Assembly (NCBI GenBank): GCA_019694255.1
Contig: JAIBCI010000010.1
Span: forward strand, 1 to 53,052
Reading direction: 5' to 3'
DNA: 53,052 bases
Source of the DNA: Saprospiraceae bacterium
GTDB taxonomy: Bacteria; Bacteroidota; Bacteroidia; Chitinophagales; Saprospiraceae
The position numbers and the translations under genes were made by a program. The notes under the pieces were generated by a model. The model had not been told where the DNA came from. It searched no databases and saw only the letters and a list, made by a program, of their open reading frames with translations. Of this stretch, positions 1 to 9,182 are shown piece by piece (the first letter of the stretch is position 1; the number at the start of each line of letters is the position of its first letter).

Positions 1-585
1 TTTGGAGGTCTTCGCTTTGGCCCTTGCTTTGGCTTTGGCCTTCGCTTTCTTTTTGGCCTCTTTCTTCGCGTCTTCTTTTTTGCGCTCGCGTTCCTTTTTG
101 ACGCTTTTGGCATTTTTTTCCTTCAGCGACTTGCTGTTTTGCAAAATCCGTGAAGGCTGGTATTCGTTCAGGAGGAAATCATAGGATGCTTCAGCTGTCT
201 CGTAGTCCTTCTTGACATACTGCGCTTTGGCCAGCAGGAAGTAACAGTCATCTGCCCAGCGGCTGTATTTGTGAATACTGATATCCGTGGCTACTTTTTC
301 TATGGCCTTGTCCAGATTGGCTTTTTCACCACCCACATCTTCCGTCGCCTCATAGGGAAACACTGCCAGCACCTTGCTGTAATCTTCCTTAAAACCAGCC
401 TCAATACGCGCGAGGCTGAGATTCATGAGCTCTCTGGCGTTGAAGTATGCATTATATTTGGCTGAAGTATTGTGGTAGAATTTGCTGAGGCCTTTATATT
501 CGCCTTTCTTTTTCTGGCTGACACAGGACAGCACAGCAAGCAGTAGCAGGATAAAACCGGATTTTGGCGAATAAAAGCGCTTCAT
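1..585 (-). CDS. sprE: T9SS/gliding lipoprotein SprE/PorW family, N-terminal part (runs off the left edge)
   Basis: Open minus-strand frame from an ATG at 585 to the window edge, 195 codons without a stop. Residues 1-21 form a lipoprotein signal peptide (hydrophobic LLLLAVLSC, lipobox Cys21). Next comes a stretch with FYHNTSAKYNAYFNARELM and KVLAVFPYE, typical of the N-terminus of SprE/PorW, an outer-membrane-associated TPR lipoprotein needed for type IX secretion and gliding. Residues after about 150 are almost pure Lys/Ala/Arg/Glu, probably a charged helical linker before the missing repeats. Divergent from the M23 gene at 659. The family call rests on remembered sequence similarity; the C-terminal TPR part cannot be seen. 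Confidence 0.8.
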   Translation of the reverse strand, partial: MKRFYSPKSGFILLLLAVLSCVSQKKKGEYKGLSKFYHNTSAKYNAYFNARELMNLSLARIEAGFKEDYSKVLAVFPYEATEDVGGEKANLDKAIEKVATDISIHKYSRWADDCYFLLAKAQYVKKDYETAEASYDFLLNEYQPSRILQNSKSLKEKNAKSVKKERERKKEDAKKEAKKKAKAKAKARAKAKTSK

Positions 586-658
586 GGATGACTTCTTCCT
601 TATAGAACTACCTATAACAGAAGAAGGCGCAAATTTATTTTAATATCAGCAAGGTAAT

Positions 659-1567
659 ATGGCTTTTGACTTTAAAAAAACTCAAAAAAAACTCAGGGAG
701 CATCTGGCCAAGGCTTTTCTGTTTGTTATCCGGGATGAAAACACATTTGAGGAAATTGCCACATACAGACTGACCTTCCTGAATGTATACATCCTGTTGA
801 GCACGGTCTTCTGTATTGCCGGCCTGCTGACCTTTCTGTTGATCACCCTCACTCCCCTCAGAAACCTCGTACCGGGATACGGTGATATCCGATTCAGCGG
901 TGAGTATCAGCAGCTGACTTCAAGGCTTCAGAAGATTGAACAGGAAGTAGCCGCCCGGGATGTCTATATCGAGAGCCTCAGACGATTATTGTCAGGGAAG
1001 CCGGAGACCGTCAAGGATATCACCAAAGATGTTCACTTCAAACTCGAAAGTCCCGATCCGGTACAAAAAATCCGGGAGGATAGCCTGCTCAGAGAAGCTT
1101 TCGAATCCAGTAAAAAACAAAATGCCAGAGCGCCCGACAGGCCCAAGACCCTTGCAGACAAAGGCACTGCGCCTGTCTTAAGGAGGCAGCTCGAAGACAT
1201 TGATTTCACCTGCCCTCTGCGCGGACCCATAGGTGCAGCATTCAAACCAGATAAGGATCATTATGGAATCGATATTATCGGACCAGAACACAGTCCGATC
1301 AAGGCTGTTTTGCCGGGCAGTGTTATTCAATCTGACTGGTCGATGGAAAACGGTCACACCATCGCCATACAACATGCCGATAATCTGGTATCCGTGTACA
1401 AACATAATTCAACACTCCTCCGCAAACTCGGTGCACAGGTCAGGGCGGGAGAGGCCATTGCGATTATCGGCAATACCGGTACTTTGACCCAGGGGCCCCA
1501 CCTCCACTTTGAACTCTGGTACCAGGGACGTTGCATCAATCCGCAGGAGTACATTCGATTCAACTAA
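659..1567 (+). CDS. M23 (LytM) family peptidoglycan metallopeptidase, membrane-anchored
   Basis: 302 residues. A cytoplasmic N-terminus of about 40 residues rich in Lys/Glu is followed by one membrane segment (about 42-66), a short coiled coil (about 85-105) and a C-terminal LytM domain (about 195-298). The zinc ligands are visible: H201 and D205 in HYGID, and the HLH pair at 281-283 in GPHLHFELW. Family members cut peptide cross-links of peptidoglycan or, when degenerate, activate amidases; here the ligands are intact, so it is probably an active endopeptidase acting in the periplasm. It is divergent from sprE/porW with 73 bp between start codons, suggesting shared control of envelope genes. 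Start chosen at the first ATG, which leaves the whole N-terminal module typical of Bacteroidota members. Confidence 0.9.
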   Translation: MAFDFKKTQKKLREHLAKAFLFVIRDENTFEEIATYRLTFLNVYILLSTVFCIAGLLTFLLITLTPLRNLVPGYGDIRFSGEYQQLTSRLQKIEQEVAARDVYIESLRRLLSGKPETVKDITKDVHFKLESPDPVQKIREDSLLREAFESSKKQNARAPDRPKTLADKGTAPVLRRQLEDIDFTCPLRGPIGAAFKPDKDHYGIDIIGPEHSPIKAVLPGSVIQSDWSMENGHTIAIQHADNLVSVYKHNSTLLRKLGAQVRAGEAIAIIGNTGTLTQGPHLHFELWYQGRCINPQEYIRFN

Positions 1568-1812
1568 CCAATATCAGACAAAAGGTACCCATCAGGCTTG
1601 ATATTAGTTAATAACAGATTTTCATCAAGCATAATCTCTATTCATTATGGAAAGTATGTCCTATCTTTAAAAAGAAAGTAATTTTTATATCATCAACCAG
1701 AACCCCAACCAAAATGAAATCAGGAATAACATATTTATTCATTTTAATAATCTTGTCTATGATTACCTGTATTTCTAAAGCCCAGCCAGTGCGGGCAGTT
1801 CCCAACGTGGAT

Positions 1813-2415
1813 CTCAACCGATACGCCGGCAAATGGTATGAGATTGCATCCTATCCTCAGCGCTTTCAGAAAGGCTGTAATTGTACTACGGCTGAATACA
1901 CGCTGACTGAGGAGGGATATGTAGTAGTCGAAAACCGTTGTCGCAAAGACAGTATCAATGGTAAGATGTCCTATATTAAAGGAAAAGCTTTTGTCGAACC
2001 CAATACGGGAAATGCCAAACTGAAAGTGCAGTTTTTCTGGCTATTAAAACCCGGATTTTGCAGTCAGAAGCCTATTCCGAGACAAGCTGTCTTCAAAATC
2101 AAGACTTTGCACTTCGTTTGATTCGTCAGCATAGCTCCACTATTCCACCTCATCAAAAGCCCTGATTTTATTGCCATTTTGCCTCTCACTACGACTCCTA
2201 ACTGCAAAATCCGGGTTAAAGGCAAATACTGGATCAACGATCTGGCTCCGGATTACAGCTATGCAGTCGTCGGTCATCCGAACAGGAAATACCTGTGGAT
2301 TCTTTCGAGAACCCCGCAAATGGATCAATCCGTTTATGATGGAAAATTATAGCGGCTGGAAACACAATCCTTCGATCTGTCAAAGCTCCACACTACGGTT
2401 CAGACCTGCGAATAA
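1813..2415 (+). repeat. long direct repeat, left copy (about 603 bp)
   Basis: This stretch and 7128-7730 align end to end with no net length change (offset exactly 5315) and scattered substitutions. It covers the mature part of the lipocalin gene plus the 170-bp element. The pair brackets the cassette 2535-6915. Confidence 0.9.
2048..2217. mobile_element. 170-bp MITE-like element, copy 1
   Basis: Bounded by perfect 17-bp terminal inverted repeats: AACCCGGATTTTGCAGT at 2048-2064 and its reverse complement at 2201-2217. The inner flanks remain partly complementary for about 20 bp more. It splits the lipocalin frame between the KVQFFW strand and the Gly-Lys-Tyr-Trp strand. No coding capacity of its own. 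Target duplication is unclear; TTAA(A) occurs on both sides but overlaps the repeat ends. The transposase that could move it is not in the window. Confidence 0.7.
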
Positions 2416-2534
2416 ACACATTCGAAGTCAAGAAATAGATCGACCCGTTTGGATAAATAAATTATTCATGGAAGAGAATAAACCACTTTAGTGTTTGAAT
2501 TTGGCTAGGTATGGATTAAATTATAGATGAATAA

Positions 2535-4031
2535 TTAATCCCTGAAAAATTTTAGCGATTGAAAACCACATGACCTTAAATAACAAGTAAGAAAGAATAT
2601 TCCTTTCTGATCGAAATCCAGTTTAATTTCCATCGAAGTATCTGATATTTGGCTTTTGGTGAAATGGATATTCTGTCCTGTGGAATTGGTAATAAATAGT
2701 TTCAAATCTTTAGACATATCCATTGCGTCTGTACTTATTATTATCCGGTCATTCAATTGATGTACTGTAAAATCACAATCCCTTTTAACAGAATTGACAA
2801 CACCATTGGGAAAACATATACTGGAATCGGCTCCCAGATTGTAATTGGGATAGCTTGGAATGTAATAGTAATAATAAGTGGGAAGGGTAATGGCACGTTG
2901 TTCAAATTCACAGTCCTTACCTTTTTTCTCTGGATGATTTATTACATGATAATATACCGACGTACCCCTACTTGCGACATAAATTTTTCCATCCGGCGCC
3001 CGCTGCATTGATCCAAACCGAGATCGAGGTATAGCCTGATCCCAGGTATCGATGAGAAGTTTGCTCGAGCTGATGGGTGAAACACTTAGATCTAACTGCC
3101 ACAAACTATCAATGTTGGAGACATACAGAAATCTTGAATCATTGGAAAATTCACATTCTGAACTCAAGGTATTGATTTCATCAAAAGTAACATTCTCGCG
3201 ATAACTGAAATTACCGCTACATCGATCGAAATTCAAAATAGTAGTACCCGCAAAATTATCTGAAATGGCCAGATACTTTCCATCTGGACTAAATTTTTTC
3301 ACTCCGGAACCAAATGCCCATAAATTATCTGAAGTAATGCATTGATGCATGTAATTATAGAATGTATCATTTCTAAATAAAACAAGGTTTAAACAATTGA
3401 ATCCATAATCTGGTATGACAATCCACCAATCCTTACCATTGGCATGCCTACACATATCAATACCATAACCTTCAAAGGCGCCTTGAATAATACTCTTCCC
3501 TTTCTTATGAACTATTCCATCCAAATGTTCCGGGTCAAAATCAATTTCTGAGTAATAATACTCTGTTACGCCAAAGGAAAGCTCACCATTGATGGTAAAT
3601 ATGCCAGTATTAGGATGAATAAGAAAATACTTATCTTCATGCAGACTGGAAGGAATGACCAACATTCCTTGCGAGAATGGTAAACTAAGATTTTTTTCGC
3701 AGTATTGTCCCCAGCCATTAACGATAAGACTGTCACCATTGGTCATTAACTTATGCTTGTTATTGAAGATCTGGCATCCGTTGGTATAGAATAATAGATT
3801 GCCATCCTTATCGCTTATAGCTAGATTCTCGTCCATTTCCATCTTGCTGTTGAATACATCGATATTCAGATTATTTTGTTTAAAGTTAAACCTTGTATGG
3901 CCATCATTGCCATCATAGCCAATTAACCAATTGTCATCGTACCGTAGTTCCTGTCCGAATATTACTAAATTAAAGCTTAATATGAATAAAGTTAATGTAA
4001 GCCTCAAAATAATGTTAAATGGAGCATTCAT
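2535..4031 (-). CDS. secreted beta-propeller-like protein with a weak T9SS type A C-terminus
   Basis: 498 residues. Signal peptide at 1-26 (NIILRLTLTLFILSFNLVIFGQ). The body has repeated phrases typical of WD40/PD40-like propellers, for example KFSPDGKYLAIS, FSNDSRFLYVSN and MQRAPDGKIYVASRG, spaced roughly one blade apart. The last 80 residues resemble a type A sorting domain but end in SLKFFRD without a clean motif. The gene follows the 959-residue gene by 4 bp, so both are likely co-transcribed. Saprospirales carry many such proteins with no known substrate. Binding or surface display is inference; no catalytic residues are apparent. Confidence 0.75.
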   Translation of the reverse strand: MNAPFNIILRLTLTLFILSFNLVIFGQELRYDDNWLIGYDGNDGHTRFNFKQNNLNIDVFNSKMEMDENLAISDKDGNLLFYTNGCQIFNNKHKLMTNGDSLIVNGWGQYCEKNLSLPFSQGMLVIPSSLHEDKYFLIHPNTGIFTINGELSFGVTEYYYSEIDFDPEHLDGIVHKKGKSIIQGAFEGYGIDMCRHANGKDWWIVIPDYGFNCLNLVLFRNDTFYNYMHQCITSDNLWAFGSGVKKFSPDGKYLAISDNFAGTTILNFDRCSGNFSYRENVTFDEINTLSSECEFSNDSRFLYVSNIDSLWQLDLSVSPISSSKLLIDTWDQAIPRSRFGSMQRAPDGKIYVASRGTSVYYHVINHPEKKGKDCEFEQRAITLPTYYYYYIPSYPNYNLGADSSICFPNGVVNSVKRDCDFTVHQLNDRIIISTDAMDMSKDLKLFITNSTGQNIHFTKSQISDTSMEIKLDFDQKGIFFLTCYLRSCGFQSLKFFRD

Positions 4032-4035
4032 TATA

Positions 4036-6915
4036 CTATTCAGCTTTGATCAGCTTAACGGATTTAACTAATTCATTTTTAGAATTATAGAATCTTACCA
4101 GGTATAATCCATCAGGAATATTCAGCGATTCTATCTGGAGGTTGCGGTATGGATACCGAACACTATTCCCGTTCATTGAAGATAAAATAAAGTATTCAAT
4201 CACGCTTTGGGGTGAACCAATTTCTTGATAATTTGACAACACGCTTGATTGATTATGAGAGTTTACATTGGACTTGATTTGTTGATTATTATTGGAACCA
4301 TAGCAAGTGTCCCAGTTTTTATACTCGTTGCATTGAATCAAAGAACGCGAAATATATACTCCATTCCCTTCAACTTCCGGACATTGATTGGCAAGGTCAA
4401 GAATAAAATTCATCTCAACACTTGTCAAATTTATTCCATTTTTTAGCTTCAATAAGTACTCCATCATTTTTAATTCAGTCGTTACATGTTCCTGATTGCT
4501 GCTATTATTCTGGATTTGGGCAATAATGTTCTGTTGGGCTTGTGAAGTATTTTGTTCAGCCTGTGAAAGTGAGTTTTTCAAAGTACGCAAAAGATTCATT
4601 TGTATTCCGGAAAGATCGAAGTAATCATTCAATTCCTGGGTATCTAATGGATTTAAGCTGGATGCCATGAGAATGTCTGACTGTTGTATCAGTGAATCTA
4701 CCCATGCAATGGAATCCATTACGGAAGTAATTGAGGACAATAAAAAAGGATTAGTTTGTTCTGATTGATTAATAGATTGCTCAATATTTGCAATTTTACC
4801 AAATTCTGTAGAAGAATAATCGTTATAAAACGAATTTATGGAACTACTAAGACTTAGAATAGCTGTATTTTCGTAATGAATGGAATTATAAAACTGTCTT
4901 TGAAAAAATTCATTGGCCACCGTGGTATTATATACCGTATCCTGGTCGATAGTTAACATTGCCTCCAACGTATTAATTTCATCCGTTGAATTCTTAAAAC
5001 CAGCAATACAACTTGGTACTTGATTAGCTATATATTCAAACCATTCATTATTTACATCGGGACTTACATGTCCCGGATGTGTGGCATGAAACTCCACGAG
5101 GTTGATTCCATTCCAAATGGTTTGGGTTTCGTGCATATTAAATTTTGACTGCTTAAGTGCGTCTCTCGTACAATTCAGGCACAAAGCGTCTTGTGTGCTA
5201 TATTGAATGGGAGATACTTTGGGCCAACCCAACCATTGGTTGCTATTGTAATTTTGCGGAGTAATAAGACTATTGTTAAGCCTGAATATTTCATTGCCAT
5301 AGAATTTATTGCAGCGAAGCTGTAGATTATTGATTCCACTGATATCCATTGAATAATTGCAACAATTTTGAAATTCATTTTCTGCAATATAAGCTGAACC
5401 GAAATTATTAATCTTAATACCAGAAGATGCCCACACTGTAAGATAACTGGGATTATAAGTTGTAAAATTATTTTTGGTAATAACATTATTTCCTCCGTTC
5501 ATGCTACCATCTAAGAATATCCCAATTAAGTTGCTTGATTTAGGATTGCCAGAGCTATTAACAAGACCCCAAAAGTTATCGATAGTATTCTCGGTTATAG
5601 TGAAGTTATTCTTAGCGCCATTAATCAGACCAATAGCAGATCGTCCATCAACATCATTACCATTATAAATGTTAAAATATATTTGATTTAGTTTGATGCT
5701 TGTGGTACATGACTTTGGAAATATGCCGTCAAAAACAATCCCATAATAATACGCACTTCTTCCTGAAAGAATATTATTTTCTATTTTAATAATTGAACCA
5801 TTGCCTATGTTATTTCCCTTTACTTCAATACTTTTATTTTTGGTATTTGGAAGGGGGTCTGCGGGACTATCGTCAAGACAGTTAAATCTATTATTGGTAA
5901 TTGATGTTCGTGACTTTGGATTTAATGACAATATTCTTACAGACGTAAAATCAAAATTCTTGTATTTTGCATATGTTTTGTTATTGAATTCACAAAGTGT
6001 AATATTTGTGGATATCGTATTTTTAACGCTAACAGTTGTTTTGCCTCCGTTTGTAAAGAAACATTTATTTAATTCGAGAATTCCATTTTCAGTGGCAATA
6101 GAAGAACTAAAGTTGTCATTGAAATTTACATTATTAATATTAAGTATATTCAGTCCGTAGGATTGTATTCCAATATTCTGATTTCTTATAAAGTTCCTTA
6201 CGAAGCCATTAGAGGTAATAATAAATATTGGTACATTATGTGTCAGTATTCCAAATTCAGACAATTTTGTTCCATCATTTATATTTGAAGTACAATCGAT
6301 AATGAAATTATTTATTGAAGCAATTCTAGGTCCGGGGTAGTCATGAATAGGGTTACCTGGGGGGTGGCCATGAGGATCAATGGGTGACACATCGGCATAT
6401 TCTAATTCTATCCCGGTTTTATTTCTATTAAATATGGAAGAGTTTAAATAAAGTGCAGCATAGTCATTATTTGAATAGATTACTTTCTCTGCATCTTCAA
6501 TCTGAGAATAGTTTATTATAATTTGAGAGTAAGAATCCAAATCAATTCCATGCCACAACAGACTACAACAGAACAAGAATGAATAATTCAATGAAAGTCT
6601 TCTGTCAGCAATGATATAAATGTTAACACCCGGCTCAATTTTTAATGTGCATCTTTGAAATGTAAAATCATCATCTATATAAAGATCATTCTTTAGGTTG
6701 ATTTTTAAGTCTGTCACTGAAGCTCCAAACTGGGAGCTGTAAAGTATGCCGTTCGTAGCAATGTTGTTGTCCCACACAACATAATCTTGTTGAGAACCGT
6801 ACTTCTCACATAGTGTTTGTGGCGGATGAGAAGGAGGCAAGGTTGGAATAATTCCGTCACATTGATCAAGAAAGTTAACACTTTGCGACTTTAGTGAGGT
6901 TGTAATAGAATACAT
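4036..6915 (-). CDS. secreted right-handed beta-helix protein with T9SS type A sorting domain
   Basis: 959 residues from the ATG at 6915. Residues about 60-560 are rich in Asn/Ile repeats (NNFTITENTIDNF, SIKLNQIYFNIYN, IKINNFGSAYIAENEF) typical of parallel beta-helix proteins of the pectate-lyase type. A Gln/Ser/Asn-rich helical region follows (about 650-850). The last 70 residues look like a type A sorting domain (SLNIPDGLYLVRFYNS ... VKLIKAE). The annotated start lacks a signal peptide. The in-frame codons upstream of the ATG, through the TA run, encode a hydrophobic stretch of alternating Tyr and Ile leading to FILM, which would be a good signal core, but that frame has no start codon and meets TAG at 6957-6955. 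The real start is uncertain; see the finding on the TA run. Confidence 0.75.
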   Translation of the reverse strand: MYSITTSLKSQSVNFLDQCDGIIPTLPPSHPPQTLCEKYGSQQDYVVWDNNIATNGILYSSQFGASVTDLKINLKNDLYIDDDFTFQRCTLKIEPGVNIYIIADRRLSLNYSFLFCCSLLWHGIDLDSYSQIIINYSQIEDAEKVIYSNNDYAALYLNSSIFNRNKTGIELEYADVSPIDPHGHPPGNPIHDYPGPRIASINNFIIDCTSNINDGTKLSEFGILTHNVPIFIITSNGFVRNFIRNQNIGIQSYGLNILNINNVNFNDNFSSSIATENGILELNKCFFTNGGKTTVSVKNTISTNITLCEFNNKTYAKYKNFDFTSVRILSLNPKSRTSITNNRFNCLDDSPADPLPNTKNKSIEVKGNNIGNGSIIKIENNILSGRSAYYYGIVFDGIFPKSCTTSIKLNQIYFNIYNGNDVDGRSAIGLINGAKNNFTITENTIDNFWGLVNSSGNPKSSNLIGIFLDGSMNGGNNVITKNNFTTYNPSYLTVWASSGIKINNFGSAYIAENEFQNCCNYSMDISGINNLQLRCNKFYGNEIFRLNNSLITPQNYNSNQWLGWPKVSPIQYSTQDALCLNCTRDALKQSKFNMHETQTIWNGINLVEFHATHPGHVSPDVNNEWFEYIANQVPSCIAGFKNSTDEINTLEAMLTIDQDTVYNTTVANEFFQRQFYNSIHYENTAILSLSSSINSFYNDYSSTEFGKIANIEQSINQSEQTNPFLLSSITSVMDSIAWVDSLIQQSDILMASSLNPLDTQELNDYFDLSGIQMNLLRTLKNSLSQAEQNTSQAQQNIIAQIQNNSSNQEHVTTELKMMEYLLKLKNGINLTSVEMNFILDLANQCPEVEGNGVYISRSLIQCNEYKNWDTCYGSNNNQQIKSNVNSHNQSSVLSNYQEIGSPQSVIEYFILSSMNGNSVRYPYRNLQIESLNIPDGLYLVRFYNSKNELVKSVKLIKAE

Positions 6916-6926
6916 TAAGATAAATG

Positions 6927-6945
6927 TATATATATATATATATAT
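6927..6945. repeat. TA dinucleotide run, 9.5 units
   Basis: Uninterrupted TA alternation of 19 nt, 12 bp upstream of the ATG of the 959-residue gene. Such runs change length by slipped-strand replication, and each unit shifts the frame by two. An upstream minus-strand ATG pair (7004 and 7001) is out of frame now and would come into frame with the large protein after loss of one unit or gain of two. Confidence 0.8.
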
Positions 6946-7127
6946 GAATATCTTCTATTTATGTAAGTATTACATCTTTCAAGTGAAAAATTATAGTTCA
7001 TCATAATTTTAGTTTTTACAAAAATAATTATTTTTATTTAGCAGCAAAATTTATGTTAATCTTATTCTGTAAATAATTTTATAGTAAGATTGGAATAAAG
7101 AAGGATTCGAACGGTCGCGAAATTGAA

Positions 7128-7730
7128 CTCATCCGTTACGCCGGCAAATGGTATGAGATTGCATCCTATCCTCAGCGTTTTCAGAAAGGCTGTCATTGTA
7201 CCACGGCTGAATATACGCTTACTGATCAGGGATATGTGGTGGTCGAAAACCGTTGCCGCAAAGACAGTATCAATGGTAAGATGTCCTATATTAAAGGAAA
7301 AGCTTTTGTCGAACCCAATACGGGAAATGCAAAATTGAAAGTGCAGTTTTTCTGGCCATTAAAACCCGGATTTTGCAGTCAGAAGCCTATTCCGAGACAA
7401 ACTGTCTTCAAAATCAAGACTTTGCACTTCGTTTGATTCGTCAGCATAGCTCCACGATTCCTCCTCATCAAAAGCCCTGATTTTATTGCCATTTTGCCTC
7501 TCACTACGACTCCTAACTGCAAAATCCGGGTTAAAGGCAAATACTGGATTATTGATCTGGCACCGGATTACAGCTATGCAGTCGTCGGTCATCCGAACAG
7601 GAAATACCTGTGGATTCTATCAAGAACGTCGCAAATGGATCAATCCGTTTATGATGGAATATTAAAGAGACTGGAAGAACAATCCTTTACGCTGTCAAAG
7701 CTCCGCACTACCGTTCAGCGTTGCGAATAA
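7128..7730 (+). pseudogene. lipocalin copy 2, N-terminally truncated and carrying the same insertion
   Basis: Begins inside the mature protein at RYAGKWYEIASYPQ; the frame is open upstream to a TAA at 7074 but has no start codon or signal peptide. After KVQFFWPLK it is broken by the same 170-bp element as copy 1. It then resumes with GKYWIIDLAPDYSYAVVG and runs intact to the natural end SKLRTTVQRCE at 7730. It keeps the C-terminal Lys codon that is TAG in copy 1, so the C-terminal part is better preserved here. Non-functional as it stands. Confidence 0.85.
7128..7730 (+). repeat. long direct repeat, right copy (about 603 bp)
   Basis: Partner of 1813-2415. Recombination between the two could delete the 5.3-kb cassette between them; equally, the cassette may have arrived with a duplication of the target. 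Confidence 0.9.
7363..7532. mobile_element. 170-bp MITE-like element, copy 2
   Basis: Same 17-bp terminal inverted repeats (7363-7379 and 7516-7532), the same length and the same position in the lipocalin frame as copy 1. Presumably carried along by the duplication and not a second insertion. Confidence 0.7.
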
Positions 7731-7880
7731 GCTCATGGAAAATCTGTCTGGCAGTATCCTGACCCAATGTAATAATAAATTTAGCGGCACGGCTTAATTG
7801 AGAGAGCCCATTCTAACACAAAATGTTTTTGAAAATTATTTTGGTCAAATCGCTTGTTAGATTAATAATATTTTAATGTG

Positions 7881-8264
7881 CTAGTCCTTTTTCTTCCAGA
7901 GAATGTTGAACAAGACTACCGCGAAGATGAAGGTCAGGATTGAAAAGTACTTTTCAAAATCTGAATGTGCAAATAAATTACCCACCGTATTGAATGAAAA
8001 AAGTATAAAGAATATCCATAAAATGATGTCGATGGATTTGCGTTGATCACCTTTCGCTTTTAATGAAAGTGCCCAAATCAATAGCAAATTTAGAAATGTC
8101 GAAATACTTTCAAACCAATACATTTCTTGTTCGGATTGGAGCCGCCCTCCCCAGACCATGTTAAAAGGAATAATTTGGAATAATATTAGAACATGAAAAA
8201 CCAATACGAATGCCAACAACCCAATTAAGACTCTTATTAAATTTTGTATTTTAGTCATATTCAT
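7881..8264 (-). CDS. small integral membrane protein of unknown function
   Basis: 127 residues with four hydrophobic segments at about 8-34, 50-66, 77-98 and 106-122, and a Lys-rich C-terminus (WKKKD) that is probably cytoplasmic. I do not recognise a family with certainty; similar four-helix proteins are frequent in Bacteroidota. It stands alone on the minus strand after the broken lipocalin, in an accessory zone of small genes. No catalytic motif is visible. Confidence 0.65.
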   Translation of the reverse strand: MNMTKIQNLIRVLIGLLAFVLVFHVLILFQIIPFNMVWGGRLQSEQEMYWFESISTFLNLLLIWALSLKAKGDQRKSIDIILWIFFILFSFNTVGNLFAHSDFEKYFSILTFIFAVVLFNILWKKKD

Positions 8265-8508
8265 TTATAATTTAACTGCGTTTATATTTTTTAGAGGACT
8301 GTATTAAATGTTTTTAATATTGCTCGTGGTGTTTTGGAGCGCCATCTTTTTAAGTGTTTCTGAACTTTTGGCACATGGTGCTGCAACGGATTTCAGAGCC
8401 CAGGCTTTTAACTTCCAATATACGGCTTAAGCTGATAACGGGGAGAATGCTTAATTAACTTCATCAAAAGCCGGATTAACAATAACATTTTTGTTACACA
8501 TAATGGGC

Positions 8509-9027
8509 TCATTGGGTTGCTTTCTTGATGGCGTCAGCATATTTTTTCCGAATGGCGTTGTCTGGTTCATTTTGGCATAGGCTTTCAAGTTCGGGCAATA
8601 ATTCCTTATTATGTTTGGTCTTGAGTTTGAGTATTTCTCCAAGCGCCCATGCGGAAGCCCAACGAACAACCGTGCCAGTATCTTGGGCGTTTGTCAGCAG
8701 GTAATGAATGGGTTTTGTAAGTTTTGTTGGGAAGACTTTGGCAATGTTTCCAATCACTTTGGCACTTTCCCATTTTATTCTCGGTGCTTTTTCGGTCAAA
8801 GAATTGGTTACAAAAGTGAATACGATGTCGTCTGCAATTGTTGCTTGCTGTCTGGTTGCAAATTCAATGGCTTCGATGCAAGTTCCTTTGTCCGTGTCCC
8901 TGGCATTTTCTGCAAATACAATTAATTCGTCTGTTGGTAATGAGCCGTCCAGCAACCATTGGCTAATGGTTACAACTTTCTCTTTCGTTTTTTTTGTTTT
9001 GTCGTTAAGAAGTTCTGCAATGGTCAC
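8509..9027 (-). CDS. HEAT-repeat protein
   Basis: 172 residues, all helical, with repeating helix pairs such as KWESAKVIGNIAKVFP and VRWASAWALGEILKLK, each followed by a Pro or a short turn. This is the pattern of HEAT/PBS-lyase-like repeats, which form protein-binding solenoids. About four repeats are visible. No signal peptide, so cytoplasmic. The partner is unknown. No operon partner is close: 244 bp lie downstream to the four-helix membrane protein gene and 155 bp upstream to the metallopeptidase-like gene. Confidence 0.75.
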   Translation of the reverse strand: MTIAELLNDKTKKTKEKVVTISQWLLDGSLPTDELIVFAENARDTDKGTCIEAIEFATRQQATIADDIVFTFVTNSLTEKAPRIKWESAKVIGNIAKVFPTKLTKPIHYLLTNAQDTGTVVRWASAWALGEILKLKTKHNKELLPELESLCQNEPDNAIRKKYADAIKKATQ

Positions 9028-9182
9028 TTAAGTCAAATTCTAATTGGCTATAAAGATAGTTGCGATGAATATTTTTTATTGTATTGAAGTGGGTCTTTTA
9101 TTATCTCTGCTTCGCGCTGTCTTGTAGACTTCGTGATTTTTGGCCATGATGACTGTTTGGATCTTTATTGGCAAAAATCTTT

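Larger units (their letters stand above)
1714..2415 (+). pseudogene. lipocalin (Blc type), copy 1, disrupted by a 170-bp element and a nonsense codon
   Basis: The N-terminal half reads as a bacterial lipocalin: signal peptide (1-23), then RYAGKWYEIASYPQRFQKGC with the GxW lipocalin signature, and NRCRKD. After KVQFFW the frame enters an inserted 170-bp element and stops at 2121. The lipocalin resumes after the element (KYWINDLAPDYSYAVVGHPN, then YLWILSRTP), hits a TAG at 2350-2352 where copy 2 has a Lys codon, and the residual tail continues to TAA at 2415. The outer-membrane lipid-binding barrel therefore cannot form from this copy. A second copy at 7128-7730 carries the same insertion, so insertion came before duplication. 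Confidence 0.85.

Noticed and set aside
2-184. Plus-strand ORF of 60 residues rich in Ala, Leu and Phe
   Set aside because: It is the antisense shadow of the Lys/Ala-rich tail of the partial sprE/porW gene on the minus strand.
7091-7120. tRNA 3'-end-like sequence on the minus strand (GTTCGAATCCTTC), which could mark an integration site
   Set aside because: The T-stem cannot pair with the preceding bases, no other tRNA arm is present and no matching second site was found; likely chance.
8304-8426. 40-codon plus-strand ORF with a hydrophobic N-terminus
   Set aside because: No homology recognised, no supporting context, and it ends in low-information intergenic sequence.
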